NCBI GenBank assembly: GCA_964371695.1
Contig: CAYJOG010000013.1
Span: forward strand, 9,355-16,338
Direction of reading: 5' to 3'
Origin: CAYJOG01 sp964371695 [NCBI: uncultured bacterium]
GTDB lineage: Bacteria > CAYJOG01
Length of the DNA: 6,984 nt
Shown here: one piece after another, positions 1 through 5,279 of the stretch
How the letters are laid out: the number at the start of each line of letters is the position of its first letter
Numbering within the stretch: position 1 is the first letter of the stretch
Notes under the pieces: generated by a model
What the model was told of the DNA's origin: nothing
Seen by the model: only the letters and a program-made list of their open reading frames with translations
Databases searched by the model: none
Made by a program: the position numbers and the translations under genes

Positions 1-51
1 ACCCCCAAACAAAATTGGGGTGTGGGGGGGGGCCCCCCCCCCCCCCCCGCC
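1..51. repeat. G/C-homopolymer repeat module, cut by the window edge
   Basis: The segment holds a C5 run, an A-rich spacer, GGGG-TGT, nine G (24-32), sixteen C (33-48) and then GCCT. CCCCAA (3-8) and TTGGGG (15-20) form a 6-base inverted repeat, and G9/C16 form a second back-to-back palindrome. The same order (C run, A-rich spacer with one C, G run, TGT, G run, C run, GCCT, A-rich tail) recurs at 3132-3191, so this is a dispersed module. Its left part probably lies outside the window. Run lengths differ between the copies, as expected of slippage-prone homopolymers or of sequencing error in them. Confidence 0.6.
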
Positions 52-83
52 TCAAGCAAAGAAAAACACCACTGTATTTGAGT

Positions 84-111
84 AAAAAAAGTGACTGGCC
101 CGAACCCAAGT
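84..111 (-). terminator. possible weak terminator after the EEP gene
   Basis: Read on the minus strand, a short imperfect stem (ACT-T-GG against CCAGT, positions 94-111) overlaps the EEP stop codon and is followed, after CAC, by seven T (84-90 on the plus strand are A). The stem is only five pairs with a bulge, so this is a weak candidate. Confidence 0.3.
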
Positions 112-1166
112 TACTTCTTTTTCGCCAGCACGGCCTTGAGCAGCATGTGGTCGCTCGCCATGCTGCGGATCACCTGCACGCTGGCCACACCCAGGGCCGG
201 GGGCACATAAATGTGGTCAATGCGAATCAGCGGCAGACGCCGGTGAAAGGTGTAACCAAACCCCCAGCCCGCCGCCATGAAGGCGTCGGTGTGGGTGCGG
301 CGCAGGCGTGTGCCGAGCGGCATGAGGGGCGTGGCATTGAAGTCGCCCAGCACCACGGCGGGGGCGTCCAGCGTGCGCACCCAGCCGTCGATCATGCGGG
401 CCTGACGCTCGCTGGACTGAATCTTGGACACCACCAGCGACATGTCCAGAAAGGTGCGCTTGAGCAATCGCCGCTGCCCCCAACTGGGGGCTTCAAAGTG
501 ACAGCCGATTACCCACAGCGGCCCCAGGGGTGTTTGCAATCTGGCCCCCACGGCGGTGCGGTGCGACCCCAGGCGGCGGGTTTCCTGACGGGTGATCGGA
601 AACCGGCTGATGAGGATGGTCTCGCCACCGTGCACGATGGCTTTTGCACCCCCCACGATTTGGCGGGCGGCCTCGCGGTCGAGGCCGGGGTTTTTCTTCC
701 AGGGGGTGACCTCCTGCAACGCCCACACGTCCGCCGGATTTTTTTTGAGTTCATCCAGCAGGCCATAGGGCCCCAGCGCACCCATGTACACGTTCCAGGC
801 GCCCACGGTGATCGTGGGTCCGACGGGGCGCAGCAACCACCGACGCCAGGGTGCGTTCAGGCCGCACAAAAAAAACAGCGCCCCCAGCAAAAGCCCCGCC
901 GAAAACCACGGCCTGCGGCGCAACAACAAACCCCGCAGCACCCAAAGCCCCAAAAATCCTGCAAACCACTGGCCGGGCATCACCACCCACAACGCCGCCA
1001 AGGGCTGGCCCTGCTGGCTCAGGTGAAGGATGAGGCGGCTGAGGCCAAAGGCCCCCAGCACGCCCAGGGCCAGATGCGGCAGGGGCCGGGGCCGCGTGGA
1101 CGGCGCTTTTTGCACGGGGGGCCTGTGGGATTTGCCTGAAGCCACCCGGCGGATTTTAGAAGTCAT
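111..1166 (-). CDS. membrane-anchored endonuclease/exonuclease/phosphatase (EEP) family protein
   Basis: This 351-residue protein carries the metal-dependent EEP phosphodiesterase fold. Family motifs in order are WN (N125), LQE (E152), GCH (H223), GDFN (D275, N277), IDHIY (D317, H318) and SDH (D339, H340), so the active-site set looks complete. The basic N-terminus is followed by three hydrophobic segments, roughly residues 31-50, 56-80 and 87-104. Arg clusters lie before the first and between the second and third, so the positive-inside rule places the catalytic domain in the periplasm (inference). The architecture resembles YafD-like EEP proteins; the substrate (nucleic acid, lipid or sugar phosphate) cannot be read from sequence. 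I chose the ATG at 1166. The frame stays open to an ATG at 1337, but that extra 57-residue stretch has no EEP character and crosses the inverted repeats. No clear Shine-Dalgarno precedes the chosen start, which lies inside a perfect hairpin (1158-1194). Transcribed divergently from the GST gene. Confidence 0.85.
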   Translation of the reverse strand: MTSKIRRVASGKSHRPPVQKAPSTRPRPLPHLALGVLGAFGLSRLILHLSQQGQPLAALWVVMPGQWFAGFLGLWVLRGLLLRRRPWFSAGLLLGALFFLCGLNAPWRRWLLRPVGPTITVGAWNVYMGALGPYGLLDELKKNPADVWALQEVTPWKKNPGLDREAARQIVGGAKAIVHGGETILISRFPITRQETRRLGSHRTAVGARLQTPLGPLWVIGCHFEAPSWGQRRLLKRTFLDMSLVVSKIQSSERQARMIDGWVRTLDAPAVVLGDFNATPLMPLGTRLRRTHTDAFMAAGWGFGYTFHRRLPLIRIDHIYVPPALGVASVQVIRSMASDHMLLKAVLAKKK

Positions 1167-1194
1167 CTCAATAAATAGGTATGAGATGACTTCT
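1158..1194. promoter_or_regulatory. perfect 13-base inverted repeat over the EEP start codon
   Basis: AGAAGTCATCTCA (1158-1170) is the exact reverse complement of TGAGATGACTTCT (1182-1194), with an 11-base AT-rich spacer. On the minus strand the EEP ATG (1164-1166) lies in the 3' arm. In mRNA the hairpin would bury the start codon. As DNA it could be a dimeric repressor site. The arms and spacing are seen directly; either role is inference. Confidence 0.6.
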
Positions 1195-1216
1195 TCAGGC
1201 CAGGGATGGACTGTTC

Positions 1217-1251
1217 CGAAAACCGAAGCTTTGCAAAAGCGCAGGTTTTCG
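1217..1251. other. interrupted hairpin in the divergent intergenic region
   Basis: CGAAAACC (1217-1224) pairs with GGTTTTCG (1244-1251). Inside it, GCTTT (1228-1232) pairs with AAAGC (1236-1240) around a GCA loop, with a symmetric 3x3 internal loop between the stems. No T run follows on either side, so it does not look like a terminator. Function unknown; it could be a leader RNA structure of either divergent transcript or a small dispersed palindrome. Confidence 0.45.
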
Positions 1252-1255
1252 CGCT

Positions 1256-1282
1256 CGTGGCCGGGATTTACTCTCGGCCACG
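1256..1282. other. 8-base inverted repeat, 11-base spacer
   Basis: CGTGGCCG (1256-1263) and CGGCCACG (1275-1282) are perfect inverted copies with an 11-base spacer, the same spacer length as the repeat at 1158-1194, although the arm sequences differ. It lies about 80 bases before the GST start and could be an operator or a leader hairpin. I saw no convincing -35/-10 pair nearby. Confidence 0.35.
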
Positions 1283-1348
1283 GCGGTCGAATAAATACAA
1301 GGAGGGATTTTTTAGACAAGTTATAGACTCTCGCCATCCCTCACCCTC

Positions 1349-1354
1349 AAGGAG
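1349..1354 (+). promoter_or_regulatory. Shine-Dalgarno site of the GST gene
   Basis: AAGGAG lies six bases before the ATG at 1361, near ideal, and fixes that start. It is the only strong ribosome-binding site serving a gene inside the window; the lipB, S41, TPR and EEP starts lack an obvious one. Confidence 0.8.
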
Positions 1355-1360
1355 CTTCAC

Positions 1361-2002
1361 ATGTTCACTGTTCACGGCGTCAGCGCTTCACCCTTTGTGC
1401 GAAAAGTCCTCGTGGTTCTGCACGAAAAAAACCTGCCCTTTGAAAATATCCCGGTGATTCCCGGCAGCGGCGGTGAACTCTTTAACCGGCACAGCCCCCT
1501 GGGCAAGGTTCCCTTGTTGCAGGACGGCGATTTTTTTGTGCCCGATTCGTCGGTGATCTCTGCCTACCTCGAAAAAACCCATCCCACGCCAGCGCTTTTT
1601 CCCGAAAACCCGCAGGACTACGCCCATGCCCTGTGGCTGGAGGAATACGCCGACACCCGCCTGGCCATGGCGGCGGGCACGGTGTTTTTTGAGCGATTTC
1701 TGGCCCAGCCCATTTTCAACCGCCCCCCCGACGAAGAAAAAGTCCGCGCCGTGCTGGCCAAGGATGTCCCCGTGGTGAATGCGTATCTGGAAGAACAGTT
1801 GAGCGGCGACTTTTTTGCGGGTGAGCGTTTTGGCATCGCCGACATCAGCGTGGCGGTGCATTATGTGGGGCTGGTGTATGCCCGCGAGCCGGTGGATGCC
1901 GGGCAATATCCCAAGCTGGCCGCTTTTTTGAACACCACACTGGCGCGCCCCAGTTTTGCCGCCGCCATGGCGCTGGACAAAAAAGCGCTGCCGGGAACAT
2001 AA
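1361..2002 (+). CDS. glutathione S-transferase family protein
   Basis: This 213-residue protein has the two-domain cytosolic GST layout. The N-terminal thioredoxin-like domain (about 1-75) opens with the SPFVRKV segment, where S8/S10 occupy the catalytic-residue region. It continues with GKVPLL, carrying the cis-proline (P51) that contacts glutathione, and PDSSVISAYLE, whose D62-S63 pair takes the glutamyl-binding E/D-S position. The C-terminal helical domain (about 85-210) contains the FGIADIS folding motif (D161 as N-cap). Length is normal for the family. Such enzymes typically conjugate glutathione to electrophiles or act as dehalogenases, isomerases or disulfide reductases in the cytoplasm; the specific substrate is not predictable here. 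The ATG is set by AAGGAG six bases upstream. lipB starts 25 bases after the stop on the same strand, so the two are likely co-transcribed. The upstream intergenic region is shared with the divergent EEP gene. Confidence 0.9.
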   Translation: MFTVHGVSASPFVRKVLVVLHEKNLPFENIPVIPGSGGELFNRHSPLGKVPLLQDGDFFVPDSSVISAYLEKTHPTPALFPENPQDYAHALWLEEYADTRLAMAAGTVFFERFLAQPIFNRPPDEEKVRAVLAKDVPVVNAYLEEQLSGDFFAGERFGIADISVAVHYVGLVYAREPVDAGQYPKLAAFLNTTLARPSFAAAMALDKKALPGT

Positions 2003-2027
2003 CCACATCGTGGATTAAGCTCACGCC

Positions 2028-2654
2028 ATGTGGCACGTGATGGAGGCGGGGTGTGTGGATTATGCCCAGGGTCTTGCCCTGCAGGAACACGCCCGCGCCC
2101 TGGTGAGCGCCGCGCCCGGCGAAGGTTTTTTGCTCTCGCTGGAGCACCCGCCCACCCTCACGCGGGGCAGGCGCAGCGCGCCGGGCGAAGTGCTGCTTGG
2201 CCCCGAGGAACTGGCGCGCCGGGGCATTGCACTTTTCACCGTCAACCGGGGCGGTCTGGTGACGGCACATGAGCCGGGGCAGGTGGTGATTTATCCGGTG
2301 GTGTCGCTGGTCACGCTGGGGCTTTCTGCGAGCGCCTACATGGCGGCGCTGGAATCGGCCCTGCTGGGCGCACTCACCGGCCTGGGGGCAGAGGTGTTTG
2401 TCCGCCCTGGCCACCGGGGCATTTTTTCGCCCAAGGGCAAAACCGCCGCCATGGGGGTGAGCGTGAAAGACGGCGTGTCACAACACGGCGTGTCGGTGAA
2501 CGTCAGCAACACGATGACCACCTTTGCCGCCATCGTGCCCTGCGGCCTTGCAGACACACCGGTCACCAGCCTCACACAAATGGGCCTCACCGCGACACCC
2601 CCGCAGGTGGCCCAGGCGGTGTGCTCAGAAATCATGTCACGGCTGCCGTTGTAA
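2028..2654 (+). CDS. lipB: octanoyl-ACP:protein N-octanoyltransferase
   Basis: LipB moves octanoyl from acyl carrier protein to the lipoyl-domain lysine of enzymes such as pyruvate dehydrogenase E2 or GcvH; LipA then inserts sulfur. The 208-residue protein shows the family signatures in order: EHPPTLTRG (39-47), NRGGLVTAHEPGQVVIYPV (73-91), GKTAAMGV (137-144), HGVSVNVS (153-160) and FAAIVPCGL (166-174). The catalytic pair is K138 and C172, matching the Lys/Cys acyl-thioester dyad of the family. Slightly unusual: the residue after the catalytic Lys is Thr where Ile or Val is common, and the preceding GIFSPKG differs from the usual Trp-containing GVWV-type segment. The start is the ATG at 2028; an in-frame ATG at 2040 (M5) is possible, and neither has a clear ribosome-binding site. 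It follows the GST gene by 25 bases. lipA, a frequent neighbour, is not in the window. Confidence 0.93.
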   Translation: MWHVMEAGCVDYAQGLALQEHARALVSAAPGEGFLLSLEHPPTLTRGRRSAPGEVLLGPEELARRGIALFTVNRGGLVTAHEPGQVVIYPVVSLVTLGLSASAYMAALESALLGALTGLGAEVFVRPGHRGIFSPKGKTAAMGVSVKDGVSQHGVSVNVSNTMTTFAAIVPCGLADTPVTSLTQMGLTATPPQVAQAVCSEIMSRLPL

Positions 2655-2664
2655 AGGCGTGAAC

Positions 2665-2694
2665 TTTTTTTCAACCCGGTTGAGAAAAAATTTT
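2665..2694 (+). terminator. candidate terminator just after lipB
   Basis: CAAC (2672-2675) and GTTG (2679-2682) around a CCG loop extend outward through T-A and one T-G pair to an 11-pair, mostly A/T stem (2665-2689), followed by an A and four T. The GC content of the stem is low, so termination may be partial. Confidence 0.4.
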
Positions 2695-2761
2695 CCGTGA
2701 AATTCCGCTTCAGTTTTTTCCGTAGGCCGCGATAAATCGGAATGACATAGACAACCTTCTT

Positions 2762-2799
2762 GTGGGGGCAACGGCATCCGCTGGGGCCCCACCTTTTTT
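2762..2799 (+). terminator. intrinsic terminator downstream of lipB
   Basis: GTGGGG (2762-2767) pairs with CCCCAC (2787-2792). Inside it, CAACGG and CCGCTG form a second stem with one A/C mismatch around a CAT loop. Six T follow at 2794-2799. This is the best intrinsic terminator in the window and would end the GST-lipB transcript. Confidence 0.65.
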
Positions 2800-2830
2800 A
2801 TATTTCGGGTTGCTCATCAACTATTGGCAG

Positions 2831-3060
2831 GTTTCACCAACAACTGGGTAAAAGTTGCACCGACCCGGTTTTATGTTTTGCGGGTCGCCTTCATCCTTGA
2901 AGGCTTACCCGCTACGCCGCTGCGGGCTTCGCCCTGCGGCGGGAACGGCCATCCATGGCCTCTGGCGTTGGATGTTGCGGGGCGTTGCTTTTTGTCGGGA
3001 AGATTTAACCAAGGTGGTGGGCAGGTGTTACACCGACCCGGTTTTTTGTTGGGTTCGCCG
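2831..3060. repeat. pair of imperfect direct repeats with a conserved hairpin
   Basis: GTT-G/A-CACCGACCCGGTTTT-A/T-TGTT occurs at 2854-2877 and 3027-3050 (22 of 24 identical, start-to-start 173 bases). Weaker similarity extends to both sides: TTT-x-ACCAA before it and a GGGT(T)CGCC motif after it. In copy 1, CGACCCG (2861-2867) pairs with CGGGTCG (2881-2887). In copy 2, CGACCC (3034-3039) pairs with GGGTTCG (3051-3057) with one bulged T. The stem is therefore kept in both copies although the flanks diverged. This suggests a small dispersed structured repeat rather than chance. Confidence 0.55.
2880..2960. other. three consecutive hairpins between the direct repeats
   Basis: First hairpin, 2880-2912: GCGGGT pairs with ACCCGC, and inside it CCTTCA pairs with TGAAGG around TCCT. 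Second, 2915-2941: CGCCGC pairs with GCGGCG and GGGC with GCCC around TTC. Third, 2947-2960: GGCCAT and ATGGCC around CC. The CGGGT of the first hairpin (2881-2885) can instead pair with the upstream ACCCG (2863-2867), so two folds compete. This resembles a REP/BIME-type palindrome cluster or a structured RNA; no transcript evidence can be read from the sequence. Confidence 0.5.
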
Positions 3061-3077
3061 GTTTCGTCCGTGATTTC

Positions 3078-3249
3078 TTTGGTGGGGCAGGCATCTTGCC
3101 TGCCTTCTTACAAAAAGGCGGGGGGGGGGGGCCCCCCCCCCCCGGGAAAAAAACGGGGGGGGGGTGTGGGGGGGGCCCCCCCCCCCGCCTTATCAAAAAA
3201 GCAAAAAACCTTTTTCTTTTCAAACAGGCAAGATGCCTGCTCTACCAAA
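3078..3249. mobile_element. MITE-like non-coding element with 25-base inverted terminal repeats
   Basis: The left end 3078-3102 and the reverse complement of the right end 3225-3249 match at 23 of 25 positions, including an uninterrupted 16-base core GCAGGCATCTTGCCTG. Each end is itself nearly palindromic (GCAGGCA/TGCCTGC around TCT at 3087-3103), so it can form a hairpin alone. The interior, about 120 bases, has long G and C runs and A/T-rich patches and no gene. No transposase and no clear target-site duplication are visible, so mobility is inferred only from the end structure. The compact GCAGGCATCTTGCCTGC palindrome resembles short dispersed repeats I recall from several bacterial phyla, where it is often mis-annotated as small proteins. 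Confidence 0.55.
3115..3191. repeat. G/C-homopolymer palindrome inside the MITE-like element
   Basis: G12 (3120-3131), C12 (3132-3143), GGG, A7, C, G10 (3155-3164), TGT, G8 (3168-3175), C11 (3176-3186) and GCC follow one another. The outer parts AAGGCG plus G run and C run plus CGCCTT form an inverted repeat of about 16 pairs (3115-3130 with 3176-3191). The right part matches the module at 1-51. G10-TGT-G8 on the plus strand could fold into a G-quadruplex. Confidence 0.6.
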
Positions 3250-3316
3250 ATAAAAAACAACAGCCCTCCGGCCTCAAGCCTGTCTTTCTCACCTCATCGT
3301 TGCCCAAACCACCCAT

Positions 3317-5203
3317 GTGCCTCAGCATGGGTTGGTGTTCAAGCGGGTCAACCTTTTGCGCGCCCGGCGGGTTTTTCTGCCGCTGCTGGCGGCGACGGGT
3401 TTGGCCCTGCTGAGTGGTTGCGCTGGCGGCGGCGGCAGTCAGGGTGGCGTGGTGACGCCCCCACCGGCGCCCCCCACCGGGCTCAGCACACTGGTGGAGG
3501 TGATGACCGACACCCCCGTGGGGGCGCGGCAGGCCAGCACGCTGTTTGGCACACCCGCTGGTCTGAGGGCCACACTTGCGCCGCTTGTGAACACCGGCGC
3601 GGCCTTCAGCACATCGCTGGCGGGCGTCACCTTCACCGGCCAGAGCGCCACCGTGAACCTGCCCGGTGAAACCCTGCTGGTGAGTGTGCGTCTGGGCCAG
3701 CAGGTGAACAGCGCCGTGGTGCGCCTGCCCGGCGTGGCGGGCCAGCGTCTGCGCCTGTGGGCCGCCGCCGAAAACGGCGTGGACTTCAACCAGGACGGCG
3801 ACAGTCAGGACCTGCTCATCCGCGCCGTGTCGTTTGTGGACACCGCCGCAGACGGCGTGAGCGACAACCTGTTTCTGTTCGAGCGGCTTTATTCCGGCGC
3901 CGTCAACACCCGCAGCGCGGCGGGCATCCGGTTCATGGACCTGAACGGCGACGGCGTGCTCAACGCCGCCCAGGGTGAACTGGTGATGGCCGATCAGGAC
4001 AACGACGGCGCAGCCGACCCCACCGACAGCGACGACGACAACGACGGTTTTCTCGATCCCGAAGACAACGACGACGACAACGACGGCGTGGCCGACGGCT
4101 CGGACACCACCGACACCGACAACGACAACGACGGCGTGCTCAACTTCACCGACCCGGATTTCACCGACGGCCTGATTCCCTCGGCGGGGGGGGCGTCGCT
4201 CAACAGCGCCCGGCAACTGGTGCAAAGCGCGTTTTATTTCCGCAGCCAGATTCCGGCGGACCTGGACCGTTTCACCAACGCTCACCAGATGATGGGAGCG
4301 CTCTCGGACATCTATTCGTCTTACCTCACCGCGCCGGACATGACGGCGCTCACCCAGGGCCTGTCGGGGCAGGTGAGCGGCGTGGGGGTGCAGCTTGAGA
4401 ACAACCCCACGGGCGGCACGCGCATCAAGGCCCTGGTGGCGGGCGGCCCGGCGGCCACCGCCGGTGTGCTGGCGGGCGACGTGCTGCTGGGCGTGGGCGG
4501 CATGGACACCAGCCGCGTCACCCCCACCGAGGCGTCGGGCCTGTTGCGGGGACCACAAAACAGCAGCGTACTGCTCACCCTGGGCCGGAGCAGCCAGCGT
4601 CTGAACTTTGTGCTCAGCCGCGCCACGCTGCTGTTCAACCCGGTGAGTGTTTCGCGCCCGGCGGCCACGGTGTTGCAGGTGACGCTCTCGGCTTTTGACA
4701 CCGGCAGCGCGGGACAGGTGAAGGCGGCCATAGATGCCGAGGCGGGCCTGACGGGCCTGATTCTGGACCTGCGGGGCAACCCCGGCGGACTGGTGGATGA
4801 AGCGGTGACGCTGGCGGATTATTTTCTCTCAGGCGGTAACATCGTCACTCTCGCGCCCTTTGGCGCGGCCAGCACCATCAGCACCGCCAGCAATCAGGCC
4901 TCGGACATCACCCTGCCCCTGGCCGTGCTCACCGACCCCAACAGCGCCAGCGCCAGCGAAATTTTCGCCGCCGCCATCAAGGAGAACAACCGGGGCAACG
5001 TGGTGGGGCAGATCACCTTTGGCAAGGGCATCGTGCAATACATCTACACATTCAGCGGCGGCGACGGCCTGAAACTCACCGCCGCCGGATATCTCACGCC
5101 CCTGGGCAACAACATCCACGGCGTGGGCGTATCCCCCACCCACCCCGTGTCCACGGGCGCAGACCCGGTGGCCGTGGCGCTGGGTCTGCTGGGCGCGAAC
5201 TGA
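3317..5203 (+). CDS. S41 (C-terminal processing type) protease lipoprotein with Asp-rich calcium-type repeats
   Basis: This 628-residue envelope serine protease has an N-terminal lipoprotein signal with basic RARR, a hydrophobic core and lipobox LSGC (lipidated C35). The +2 residue Ala favours the outer membrane. A Gly/Pro linker and an unrecognised, probably beta-rich region (about 57-200) follow. Ca-loop-like DFNQDG (156-161) and DLNGDG (208-213) precede four DxDxDG repeats of thrombospondin type 3 style at 226, 239, 252 and 268. Next come a DIYSSYL helical segment, a PDZ domain (about 345-425, with the LRGP-type strand) and the S41 core: LDLRGNPGG (483-491), SASASE with nucleophile S545, and FGKG with general base K570. 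The 25-residue Ser-Lys spacing matches Prc/CtpA enzymes. VGVSPTHPV near the end is also typical. The start is GTG 3317; GTG 3335 (MFKRVN, shorter signal) is equally plausible, and neither has a clear ribosome-binding site. It stands alone, with repeats before it and a tRNA after it. Confidence 0.88.
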   Translation: MPQHGLVFKRVNLLRARRVFLPLLAATGLALLSGCAGGGGSQGGVVTPPPAPPTGLSTLVEVMTDTPVGARQASTLFGTPAGLRATLAPLVNTGAAFSTSLAGVTFTGQSATVNLPGETLLVSVRLGQQVNSAVVRLPGVAGQRLRLWAAAENGVDFNQDGDSQDLLIRAVSFVDTAADGVSDNLFLFERLYSGAVNTRSAAGIRFMDLNGDGVLNAAQGELVMADQDNDGAADPTDSDDDNDGFLDPEDNDDDNDGVADGSDTTDTDNDNDGVLNFTDPDFTDGLIPSAGGASLNSARQLVQSAFYFRSQIPADLDRFTNAHQMMGALSDIYSSYLTAPDMTALTQGLSGQVSGVGVQLENNPTGGTRIKALVAGGPAATAGVLAGDVLLGVGGMDTSRVTPTEASGLLRGPQNSSVLLTLGRSSQRLNFVLSRATLLFNPVSVSRPAATVLQVTLSAFDTGSAGQVKAAIDAEAGLTGLILDLRGNPGGLVDEAVTLADYFLSGGNIVTLAPFGAASTISTASNQASDITLPLAVLTDPNSASASEIFAAAIKENNRGNVVGQITFGKGIVQYIYTFSGGDGLKLTAAGYLTPLGNNIHGVGVSPTHPVSTGADPVAVALGLLGAN

Positions 5204-5242
5204 AGCCCATTTTCTCCAACTGCCATCGGTGCGAAATCGTAT

Positions 5243-5251
5243 TGGTATAAC
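5243..5251 (+). promoter_or_regulatory. extended -10 promoter candidate for tRNA-Arg
   Basis: TGGTATAAC fits the extended -10 pattern TGn-TATAAT with one mismatch, about 28 bases before the tRNA. No good -35 hexamer is present, consistent with an extended -10 promoter. TGGTATAA also precedes the TPR gene on the other strand. Confidence 0.45.
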
Positions 5252-5279
5252 ATGAAGCTCCGGCGTTGGCTGCCGGATT

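Larger units (their letters stand above)
2655..3316. other. 660-base non-coding, repeat-rich region between lipB and the S41 protease gene
   Basis: No credible gene lies here: open frames cross the repeats and have low-complexity Gly/Pro translations. In order the region holds two terminator-like hairpins behind lipB, a structured block bounded by two copies of a CACCGACCCGG repeat (2831-3060), a MITE-like element (3078-3249), and about 65 bases of unremarkable sequence before the protease start. A 6-base inverted repeat ATTCCG/CGGAAT (2702-2707, 2738-2743) is also present but weak. Confidence 0.7.

Noticed and set aside
15-1139. 374-codon plus-strand open frame opposite the EEP gene
   Set aside because: It is antisense to a gene with complete EEP motifs, begins in the G/C homopolymer, and its translation is His/Gln/Pro/Arg-rich without domain pattern, as expected of a shadow frame in GC-rich DNA.
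1217-1251. Integron attC-like site
   Set aside because: The hairpin lacks the GTTRRRY/RYYYAAC core sites and the unpaired extrahelical bases of attC, and there is no integrase or cassette gene nearby.
3115-3191. Possible CRISPR or tandem array from repeated G/C runs
   Set aside because: There are no constant-length repeats with unique spacers; the structure is a palindrome of homopolymers.
2824-3669. 281-codon plus-strand open frame across the repeats
   Set aside because: It runs through the direct repeats, the MITE-like element and the homopolymers, then overlaps the S41 gene in another frame. The translation is typical of spurious proteins called over such palindromic repeats.
4147-4161. 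CACCGACCCGGATTT, 14 of 15 identical to the intergenic repeat core
   Set aside because: It lies in codons for Thr-Asp-Pro-Asp-Phe in the Asp-rich tract and lacks the flanking similarity and the pairing arm, so chance from coding bias is the simpler reading.
3242-4558. 438-codon minus-strand open frame opposite the S41 gene
   Set aside because: It is antisense to a gene with clear lipobox, PDZ and catalytic motifs. The Val/His-rich stretches are the reverse complement of the Asp-Asn-Asp repeats.
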